Source: Bathelium albidoporum (Eukaryota; Ascomycota; Dothideomycetes; Trypetheliales; Trypetheliaceae). Taken from it: a stretch of 64,000 bases of DNA. The translations under genes were made by a program, and so were the position numbers. How positions within the stretch are numbered: position 1 is the first letter of the stretch; each line of letters begins with the position of its first letter. The notes below the pieces were generated by a model, which was not told the DNA's origin, searched no databases, and saw nothing but the letters and a program-made list of their open reading frames with translations. Positions 55,773 to 64,000 of this stretch are shown one piece after another. Where the stretch lies: the NCBI GenBank assembly GCA_021031095.1, contig JAGFVP010000054.1, forward strand, positions 1 to 64,000. Reading direction: 5' to 3'.

Positions 55773-57296
55773 TATGAAGCTTTAGACATGTTTGAATGAT
55801 ATCTATGCGTTTTGTTGGTCAAATCTGTATATATGTACTATATTGTTATCGATTTTCGTCGACCTAATATTGCAAAGACTTAAACACCAGTGACGGATTT
55901 GCATTCAAAGGCACGTACTATCAACTCGGGCTTATTGTGCACAAAACCAGATTATGGACCATCCTGGATTCTTGATTCTGATTTTGACAGACAATTTCGG
56001 TTGCTCACCTGCGTTGCCTACCGTAGGAGGTCGAAATCTGTGGACTGAACCTAAGTCGGAGGTAGCGTCGCTATCGTGGCTATGGATGCACATGTGCACA
56101 ACGCGAATCCAGTTATCGACGTTCGATTACCAACGCCAAAAAAGACATATGCTTATTTTCGGCCTGCATCTCTTATTCTTTAGCAATAGTGACGCTGCAT
56201 TGCTCAGCTAGCCCATGTCATTGGAAGTATTTGGAGATGGGATTTCCCCTGCACAACAGGGGGTGCCACTAGAAATGTCGTTACCTCAGCCCCGCTACCA
56301 GGCGCCTTTGCTGCTACCAACTGCTTTTAATTATTTCAATTAGTGCTTCTACCTTTTTAATATTACTATTGTACCTCTGATTTTAATTTTTTTATTATTA
56401 ATTTTCTTGTTGCTTGTATTTGTCACAAGTTCAAAGCAGTCGGTAGCAGCAAAGTTGCCTAGTAGCGCGGCTGAGGTAACGACATTTCTAGTGTCACCCT
56501 CTGTTGTGCACGATGGATTAGTTGTCGTCATAGTGGCTCGAGCTCACAGTGGAAGTCTCGGAACAGCGAAGCCCTCCGGTCCTTGGAAAACGACACTCTT
56601 CTGTTCAAACTAAGGTACCAGCTGCCCATCATGTGAGCTTATGAAGTGCGGCCAGATCGATACAACTGTCAAGACAGCCATTTTCTGGTTGATGTGCAAC
56701 GCTTAATGTTTACTCCGGAGCTGCCACGTTTCACCTAGGTTGTTGGACGAACGAAAACCGCAAAATTTTAACTCCATGGAGCTTCGTAAAGCCGTGGAAA
56801 TTACTTCAGTATAGAATGCAGAATAATGGCAGGTGATAATCCAGCGCATGATGTTGTTAGAGATGTTGCAGGAGATGCCGTTGGAGGGCGGCACGCACGC
56901 CAGATCTCATAACGACTTTGAGTTGTCATACGACGTGAGGCTGTGCACATCAGCGCATAGAGATATTGCCTATGTTGCTTAAAGGGGCTGGAAATACAGC
57001 ATCGTGAGCCGCTCCTGTAGAACAAGTATTCGATTGCGGCTGAGTAGGGCCCCAACGTAGCAATCAGCACCAATTTCTTAATAATGTTTCTTTAAAAAAA
57101 ACCAACAACGCCACTGCCACGTCAATCGGCCAACAGCTGGCTCGCAAGTACCGCCAAGTCTGGTAACAAGATCCGAAGATGAAATCCAAGAGCCAACAAA
57201 ACACACTCTTTCCCGCTTACCTCTGGATAGTTACCCCTTGGACAATGCCTGATGTGAGGTGTTTTCTACCAAGGAAAAAATCAGTCACAAACTCAA
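55773..57296. other. AT-rich intergenic region holding a hairpin-type inverted repeat
   Basis: About 1.5 kb with no supported gene; contains the 56249-56511 inverted repeat. The last 250 bases form the upstream region of the reductase gene. Confidence 0.5.
56249..56511. repeat. Inverted repeat of about 80 bp with AT-rich loop
   Basis: Left arm 56249-56328 (from CTGCACAACAG to CAACTGCTTT) is the near-complement of the right arm 56434-56511 (AAGCAGTCGGTAGC to CTGTTGTGCA). The central 30 bases (ACTAGAAATGTCGTTACCTCAGC) match exactly; the rest is about 85% alike, and most of the differences are transitions. The loop of about 105 bases is very AT-rich. It could be a small MITE-like element or a diverged inverted duplication. 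No target-site duplication was confirmed. Confidence 0.8.
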
Positions 57297-58514
57297 ATGG
57301 TATCATTCACTACACTGGCTAGGAGGAATCAGAATGTGCGACCGGAAAAGCCTAGGAAAAATAATTTAACGGTGGTTTTAACGGGATCGACAGGCTCGCT
57401 TGGTAGCTACTTGCTAGACTGCCTCATGCGTCAGCCCAATATCGAAAGAGTTATATGCCTCAACCGATCAAACGATGCCGAGCAGCGTCAATGGAAGTCA
57501 CATCGAGCTCGTGGTCTTTCCACCGAACTAGGACCCCCCAGAGTCGAGTTTCTCGAATGCGATATAGCCAAGGACTTCTTGGGTTTGACCGAACCCATGT
57601 ATAGGCGATTGACAATGGATGTTACGCACATTCTGCACAATGCATGGCCGGTGGACTTCAATCGCGCATTCACGTCTTTTGAACCGCAGATCCGTGGTGT
57701 GAAACATCTTCTCGATTTTGCAGCGGACTGTACGCACGACGCTCTGGTTTTTTTCGTCTCATCAATCAGCGTCGCTGCGAGATGGGGCGCAATGCCTGGA
57801 TCTCGGGCCAAAGTCCCAGAGAAGGTCATTGAGGACTGGCGCGTCGCAAGCATGGGCTATGGACAATCGAAGCTTGTGAGTGAGCGAATTCTCGCCGAAG
57901 CAAGCAAAACCACTGGCATCAAGACTGCCATTTGCCGAGTCGGACAAGTCGGTGGGCCAGTTTCATACGGCCAAAAAGGGCAGTGGAACAAGCAAGAATG
58001 GTTGCCAAGTCTTATCGCATCTTCGAAATACCTACAGGCGCTGCCTAAGTCCCTAGGCCCACTCGAAGACATTGATTGGATCCCTGTTGATCACCTTGCG
58101 CAGATTCTCGTAGATCTGCTCACCGTAAACTCCGGACATTTGCAAAAGAACACCAAGTTCCGGAACTCTGCCAATACAGTTTACCACGTCGTCAACCCGA
58201 ACACTTGTTCATGGCACACTCTCCTTCCTACAGTCGTTAAGCATCTTGGCGAAAACTTGGCCACAGTAGAGTTCACCGAGTGGGTTGAACTTCTTCGGAA
58301 AAGCATGTCAGAAGCGTCCAACTATGAGCTCAACCCATCGGTGAAACTTTTCGATTTTTACGATGATTTAAGAGACAAAAGTATCCGATTTCCTAAATCA
58401 CGCTCTGTCACTTTGGAAACCAAGCAGACCGTGCGATGTAGCCCGACACTGGCAAGACTGAACAAGGTCAATATTGATTGGATGGACCTTTGGATGCAAC
58501 AATGGAGGTTTTGA
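57297..58514 (+). CDS. Free-standing thioester reductase (R domain) of the NRPS-like type
   Basis: Intronless, 405 residues. The fold is the extended short-chain dehydrogenase type used at the end of NRPS, PKS and carboxylate/aminoadipate reductases to release a carrier-bound thioester as aldehyde or alcohol with NADPH. Seen: the nucleotide loop VLTGSTGSLGSYLLDCL (about 27-43), VICLNRS for cofactor ribose/phosphate contacts, HILHNAWPVDFN (conserved substrate-side block), FVSSISVAARWG with the catalytic Ser/Thr, and YGQSKLVSERIL with the YxxxK pair (Tyr about 188). ICRVGQVGGPV and DIDWIPVDHLAQILVDL complete the domain. There is no adenylation or carrier domain before it; the protein starts with a short basic leader (RRNQNVRPEKPRK) that resembles the linker usually joining T to R. 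It lies 1.27 kb upstream of the A-T-MFS gene on the same strand. Confidence 0.88.
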   Translation: MVSFTTLARRNQNVRPEKPRKNNLTVVLTGSTGSLGSYLLDCLMRQPNIERVICLNRSNDAEQRQWKSHRARGLSTELGPPRVEFLECDIAKDFLGLTEPMYRRLTMDVTHILHNAWPVDFNRAFTSFEPQIRGVKHLLDFAADCTHDALVFFVSSISVAARWGAMPGSRAKVPEKVIEDWRVASMGYGQSKLVSERILAEASKTTGIKTAICRVGQVGGPVSYGQKGQWNKQEWLPSLIASSKYLQALPKSLGPLEDIDWIPVDHLAQILVDLLTVNSGHLQKNTKFRNSANTVYHVVNPNTCSWHTLLPTVVKHLGENLATVEFTEWVELLRKSMSEASNYELNPSVKLFDFYDDLRDKSIRFPKSRSVTLETKQTVRCSPTLARLNKVNIDWMDLWMQQWRF

Positions 58515-59786
58515 GATGTAATATGACTTGTTTCTCAAGATAATATGTGCCTGTGTGTGGTAATGATGCCTCTCTATAGCTGTCCGACCCAGGACCAGGG
58601 TCTCCAGAATTTCAGCAGTATGACTGGTATCATCGAACAAATATGTATGATGGCACAAACCACTGAGTATTGCAAGACTATACAGGTAGTGACCGTAGTA
58701 AGGGGAGCTTTAGGGGGTAACAAAATATGCTACAGTCCATATGCCAGCCCTGATAGAAACATTCGCCAATGAAGTCGAAGAGATCCTCAGATCCCCCTGA
58801 AGATTCTCAATTTTAGTGAAAATCAAGTCTAAAAAACATTGAGCCAGCAAAATTTCCCCGGCCAGCTAAAATCCAGGTTGTCGATTTGGATGAGTACCTA
58901 ACCTAGTACAAGCTTTCTTCAACAGCTAACGACATCAAGGGCTTAAGCGTGAACGCAGTATGAGAGTCCCGACCGACTTCATGTGAATACGTATCTTAGC
59001 TGTGTAATATTCGCAATGAGCGATCTTCAATAGGAGTCATCGCCTCCGTAGGTAAGTTTTCTTCGCGTCCCGGCTTACGGTGTATCGGTGGGTTGGGTGC
59101 ATGATCGTCGATTGGGAACGGGAGAGAGCGATCTGGTAAGCATGGCTGAACCCACGCTAAGAAAGTCCAGTTGCTCCCCATGGATTACCGAATTCTCTGC
59201 CCAATCACTGTGTAACGAAAACCTTGAGCTTGCTGTCGCCAGTCACTTTTCTTTCCGTTTCAGACACACAAGGGTAGGCCCACGCGAGGGTGGACGCGCC
59301 AACAATCTCCTGCACCGTGCACCGTGCTCCAATTCAGCTTCCTTACCAACTGCTCCAAACTCAGCCATCCTTTCGCAGCCCCCAACGCGCATCAGCTGTA
59401 ATGTTTTCAGCAATCCCTTGTGGCCGACAGTTTCCCGTTGCTGCAAGCTTCCTTCCGGCAACGCTGCTCCAGCCAATGAGGTACCTCTTACCCTATGTCT
59501 TGCAAAAGCCCCCATCTAGCGCGTTGGCCTCGCGGCGATATGACGGGAAACATGACCGACTGGAAGCGGCGAAGTAACAGCAGCTATGATGCAAGAACGA
59601 TGCGTGGCATCGGTATCCTGCTTTGGCATACCTTACGCATTAATTATGCTGAGGAGACTGGTTTGTCTTAGGTATCTTACCCTAGGTGATCAACGACCAC
59701 ACAACTCAACCTCCCCAATTTATCGTCCTCTTGATTGGTATTTGCTTGCAAAATAAATATTCTTCGAGAATGCCTTGGCCTTAGCT
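58515..59786. promoter_or_regulatory. Intergenic region between reductase and A-T-MFS genes
   Basis: About 1.27 kb. The open frames here (59088-59577) have no domain character and no carrier or adenylation remnants were recognised. It should contain the A-T-MFS promoter. Confidence 0.4.
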
Positions 59787-62700
59787 ATGGCTCAAAGCAC
59801 GCCCAAGTACGGCAGGAGGCTTTTGCCCGCTATTGTAGATGAGCGCGCCGAAGCCGGCCATCAAAGACCATATGCTTCAATTCCTCGGTCTCGGAGTGCC
59901 AAAGATGGATTTCGAGATATTACTTATCACACCTTCGCGAACGCGATCAACCGCTGCGCGTGGTGGATCAAGAACAAGATTGGGATCTCTTCGACTTTCG
60001 AGCCATTGGTATATTTGGGCCATGGTGATCTTCGGTACCAGATATTGAGCATTGCGGCCGCCAAGACAGGGCACATTGTGAGAGCTCCTTATGATTTGAG
60101 AGCTCATTCTAATCTCGCCAAAGATGTTCTTTCCGTCCCCGCGAAATAGCATGGAAGCTCACCTGTCGTTACTAAATGAGGCCGGCGCGACTAAATTCAT
60201 CTCACCGTCTGGTGCCCCTCCAATAGTGGAGTCTTTGTTGAAAGAGCACCCAATGGCACATTTTAAGATACCGGAGCTTGCGGAATTGATCGATGAGACA
60301 CCGGTCGACCACATACCTTTTGACAAATCATTTGAGGAATATCGGATGAAACCTTGGCTTGTGCTTCATACTTCAGGCTCGACTGGCATTCCAAAGATCG
60401 TCCCGATTCGGCATGGTGTTCCGACTACGCTGGATGCCTTTTGGCTCTTTGGAAATGAAGTCGCTGATCGTCTTGGTAACATGCGGCTTCTAGCACCTTT
60501 TCCGTCCTTCCATATTGCTGGCATTATTTACTCCATTGCTACAACAATCTATTGTGATAGCACAATAGTACTGCCGCCGGTCGCACCCTTGACGGCGGAG
60601 CTCATCGACGCCATTCACGTCTACGGCCAGATCGAGTATAGCGCCATTCCTCCATCTCTTATCGTCGAGCTGGCGAAGAACAAGTCTTTTCTTCCCAATT
60701 TACGAAAGCTTCGTGGCCTAACTTATGCAGGCGGCCCATTGTCGAAAGCTACTGGCGACATTCTGATAGACGATGTTTCATTGAACACTTCACTCGGCGC
60801 AACGGAATTCTTTGGTTTGCCAATCATCCAAAAGGATCCGCAGTTCTGGCAATATTTCAAGTTCAACGTGGAGTGGAGTGGCTTGGAATTCTGCGAGATT
60901 GAGCAAGGCCTTTACGAGCTGGTCATTGTTCGGAGACCCGAACTTGACCTCATGCAAGCAGTCTTTGTGACCTTTCCAGACATACAAGAATACCACACGA
61001 AAGATTTGTTCTCTAAACATCCAACGGAACCTGATCTATGGAAATATGAGAGCCGGCTCGATGATGTCATTGTGTTTAATAACGGCGAAAAATTGAATCC
61101 TGTAACAATGGAAGGAATAATTTCGAGCAGCCCTGATGTGATCGGATGCTTAGTTGTTGGCCAAGGGAAGTTCCAAGCTGCGCTTCTGATTGAGGCTAAG
61201 CGATCTCCAATATTTCAAATCGAGGAACAAGAGTTGAAATCCCGTATATGGCCATTCGTCGAACGTGCAAACCAAGGCTGCGTTAAACATGGACGCATAG
61301 TCAGGGAGCTCCTGTTCTTTACAAATCCAGACAAACCATTGCCGCGTGCAGGCAAAGGGACGGTCCAACGTCAGCGAGGTAACGCCGTTTACAAGGACGA
61401 AATTGATGAAATATTCGATGAGTACAACGCTCATCTCAAAGATACCAGATCCCGCCTTGACCTGAGTTCCCAACAGGCAGCGGTATCCTCCATTCTTGGC
61501 TTCATCCATGTTGAGCTGGGAGTCAGTCATCTCTCCGGTGGGGATGATTTTTTCCAAAATGGAATGGATTCACTCCAGTTGATAAGCCTTGTTCGAGCAA
61601 TCAACACCGCTCTCACTGACAGTAAGGTCGAGGCCAAACAAGTTTATGAGCATCCCTCAGTAGAGGGCCTGGTGCATTTCCTTCTCTCCAAAGAAAATCT
61701 TCGCCGAGATGCGTATGATTCCGAAGAAGAGGATGTGGAAACATGGGTGCAGATGCAGAAGGTGTTTCAACTTGCCACTTGGAATTCACCCAAGGATGCT
61801 TCGAAGAGGGGGCGCAGGAAGCGTCTGCGAGCCATGCGAAAATGGCCGAGTCATCACGAGGAGTCCACAGAAACACTGGTCCGAAGTACACCAAAGCCAT
61901 CTACTGATTCGTCTATGGCCGCTTCCTCCAAAGATCAGCAGTGGCCTGCGGGCTCGCAGAAGACCACATCCGTATCACATGCCAATCGCGCCACTGCTGG
62001 GGGTGTGCCCGAGAAAGGCGACCCGACAATCATTGACGAAGACTTTTTGATATCCATCAGACCACCTGACGGTGGTATCACTGCTTGGCTTCAAGTCCTT
62101 GCTGCCTTTTTGATCAACGTCAATAACTGGGGTCTTGTCAATAGCTTTGGAATATATCAAGCATATTACGAGGCCAACTTGTTTAAGAGTTATTCAGCAT
62201 CTTCCATTGCCTGGATCGGAACCGTACAAGGCGCTCTGTTGCTGATTGTTGGCGCCTTATCTGGTCCTCTCTTTGACAGGGGTTACTTCAAGCTATCCTT
62301 CATCATTTCGGGCCTTGGTCTGGTCTTTGCTCAAATGATGCTTAGTCTCTCAACGCGATACTACCAAATCATGCTTGCTCAAGGAGTCTTGACTGGTCTT
62401 TGCTGCGGGCTGTTGTACATTCCAAGCGTTGCGTTGATGCCTCTCTACTTCAAAGATCGGAGAGGATTGGCTCTTGGTCTCGCTACCGGAGGTGGGTCAA
62501 TTGGAGGCATTATCTACCCCGTTGCTTTCCGAAGACTGCTCGTCATGCTGGACTTTGCTTGGGCAGTACGTATCATGGGATTCGTTGTGTTGGCTACACT
62601 GCTTGTCGCCGCACTAATCATTCATCCGTTGGATCACATCAAGAAGCCAACGCGTCAGCTTTTCGATCTCTCGGCCCTTCGTGAACTCCCCATGGTAGCA

Positions 62701-63285
62701 TTCATTATCACGGCTTTCCTCATCTTCTGTGCCTTTCTTGTTCCGTACTTTCTTACAACGGTCTACGCGATATCGGTGCTCCACACGTCTCAGGACACCG
62801 CATTTTATCTGGTTGCCGTCATCAATGCAGCCCAATTCCTGGGCCGTACAATCCCAGCCTTCGCCTCTGATTTCGTTGGCGGCGAAGCTCTCCTCTTCAG
62901 TGCTCAAATTCTGGGTGGAATATTGTCATTCTCTTGGATTGCGGTAAACAGTCTTGGCGGCTTCATTACGTTTCTTGTCTTTTACGGCTTCGCCAGCGGC
63001 ATGATGGCGACCCTTCCCGCTGTGGTACTTCCGTACATTTGTCCCTCTCTTGCTGTTCTCGGGACAAGACTGGGCATGGTGTATGCAGCGGCAGGAATCG
63101 GAACGTTGATATCGGGTCCGGTTGCTACTACTGCAGCGAATGCAACCCATAATTTTCTTGGGGTTCAACTGTGGATGGGGCCTTGTTTCGTGGTAGGAGC
63201 AGCATGCTTTACAGTCACGGGCGTTGCGGCTTGGAAACAGCGGCAGTGGGCTGATAGGTCAAAGATCCGAAGGGAGTTGCAGTGA
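59787..63285 (+). CDS. Adenylation-carrier-MFS transporter fusion (NRPS-like)
   Basis: Exons 59787-60077 and 60124-63285 (46-nt intron, phase 0) give 1150 residues. Residues about 1-500 are an AMP-forming adenylation domain: FFPSPRNSMEAHLSLL straight after the intron, LVLHTSGSTGIPKIVPI (about 175), TSLGATEFFGLP and YESRLDDVIVFNNGEKLNP, ending with the GKGTVQRQ region that holds the catalytic Lys (A10). A carrier (T) domain follows with GGDDFFQNGMDSLQLISL, Ser about 579 being the phosphopantetheine site. After a 140-residue polar linker comes a full MFS transporter (about 740-1150) of the monocarboxylate-porter type: RPPDGGITAWLQVLAAFLIN, SFGIYQAYYE, GALSGPLFDRGYFK, KDRRGLALGLATGGGSIGG and further helices. 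No stop or plausible intron separates the two halves. NRPS-like enzymes normally end in R or TE here; an A-T-MFS order is unusual. Confidence 0.85.
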
Positions 63286-64000
63286 CCGTAAGGCATGCGG
63301 CACAGCCTACACAAACCTCAAGGCAGTAGCTGCCAGCAGAAGTAGGGTATCTCTGTACTTGCTGTCTGATGGTTTCTGAAAGTCCAGATTATCAAAGCAA
63401 GATAAGACTTCTGGTATTTCCTGGCTTTTATGCGGTAAATTTGCGTTCGCACTGCAACTCATTTATGTTTGTTGATCTATGTTCGAGGATCGTGTCTCGA
63501 ACTCAGCTTGTCGAAGCTTGAACGAGGCACCATCGTTAAGGTGCAGCCCTCATTCTCCTCTGAGGATTGGTAACCCTCCTCGATCAGGTCACTTGCTCTA
63601 CTGCCAGTCGCGGAGCCAATGCCATTCTTGAATGCGTCCTCACCAGCTTCGTCGACTTCATCGATCTCCAGAAGCTCCTTATCCTTGAAATGATCTTGGG
63701 CTCTGGAGCTGATCAGATCAAGGGGACCCTTGTTCGAAAGTCTGAATTTAAAAACACTTTTTTAATTTTAAAGACCAAGGCATTAGCTGATAAAATATTT
63801 AAGACTTTGATAAGGAACTCTGCAGCTTGGATCCAGACTTGTAGTCTGTGTGGAATTCTAGGGCGACATTTCTTCCGACACTCCCTGATGGGCTCCGCTT
63901 TTATGATGCTACGCAGGTGCATCGTATGATAGCTTCTGCAATGATAAGGGCGAAGCAGCTGTGCTGCTCTACAAGTCCATTGTCATTTTGCAGACGATTT
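63286..64000. other. 3' flank with an unassigned minus-strand open frame
   Basis: About 715 bases after the fusion gene. On the minus strand a frame is open from about 63755 down to a stop at 63477-63479 and reads SSRAQDHFKDKELLEIDEVD, then GSATGSRASDLIEEGYQSSE, ending SSFDKLSSRHDPRT. It looks like an acidic C-terminal exon of a gene transcribed from the right, but it has no usable start here and no upstream exon could be joined. AT-rich sequence follows at 63740-63800. Confidence 0.3.

Noticed and set aside
56349..56531. Minus-strand frame across the inverted repeat
   Set aside because: It covers the hairpin right arm and AT-rich loop; the repeat explains the sequence better than a 60-residue protein.
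59088..59577. Open frames on both strands between R and A-T-MFS
   Set aside because: No adenylation, carrier or other family motif; treated as intergenic.

Overview
The window is nuclear DNA of a filamentous ascomycete (Pezizomycotina). The signs are many short introns (about 45-120 nt, GT...CTRAY...AG), CT-rich promoter leaders, fungus-specific families (RTA1-like, Pal1, HSPA12-type Hsp70-like, CorA-like, DUF2235, ubiquitin-like domain proteins) and orthologues of conserved single-copy eukaryotic genes. A dothideomycete or leotiomycete is plausible, but the sequence alone does not settle the class. All exon structures were built by eye from splice sites, reading-frame phase and family resemblance.

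Layout. 1-22 kb is mostly conserved housekeeping: MDE1 (methionine salvage), a DUF202 membrane protein, a CDF zinc transporter, a PWWP chromatin protein, ERO1 (ER disulfide formation), a small helical-domain protein, then PRP16 (splicing helicase) and PWP1 (WD40, ribosome biogenesis) sharing a 232-bp divergent promoter, and a conserved fungal protein of unknown function. 24-39 kb is accessory: a decayed betaine-lipid synthase (BTA1), an ankyrin relic, an Hsp70-like ATPase, a Ser/Thr-rich single-pass membrane protein, a conserved fungal protein, a DUF2235 hydrolase, and a hydrolase-like protein that has lost its nucleophile serine and carries twelve exact-length 8-residue repeats. 39.8-43.9 kb is a conserved island: CKS1, USB1 and PAL1. 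45-53.5 kb is decayed: an unrecognised multi-exon gene, a tetraspan-like pseudogene, a small ubiquitin-like gene and a CorA-like pseudogene with an internal 150-bp inverted repeat whose arms differ only by transitions. In-frame stops here fit C-to-T/G-to-A change, as left by RIP. 54.8-63.3 kb holds an RTA1-like membrane protein and then a small secondary-metabolism locus.

The most interesting system is 57.3-63.3 kb. A free-standing thioester-reductase domain lies upstream, on the same strand, of one long gene encoding adenylation, carrier and complete MFS-transporter domains in a single reading frame. In the usual NRPS-like carboxylate reductase the order is A-T-R in one chain; here R is a separate protein and its place after the carrier is taken by a transporter. 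The inferred working model is: activate a carboxylic acid, load it on the carrier, release it reductively by R in trans, and export the product or import the substrate through the fused MFS. No small-molecule identity can be read from the sequence.

No tRNA, rRNA, CRISPR array or intact transposase gene was recognised.
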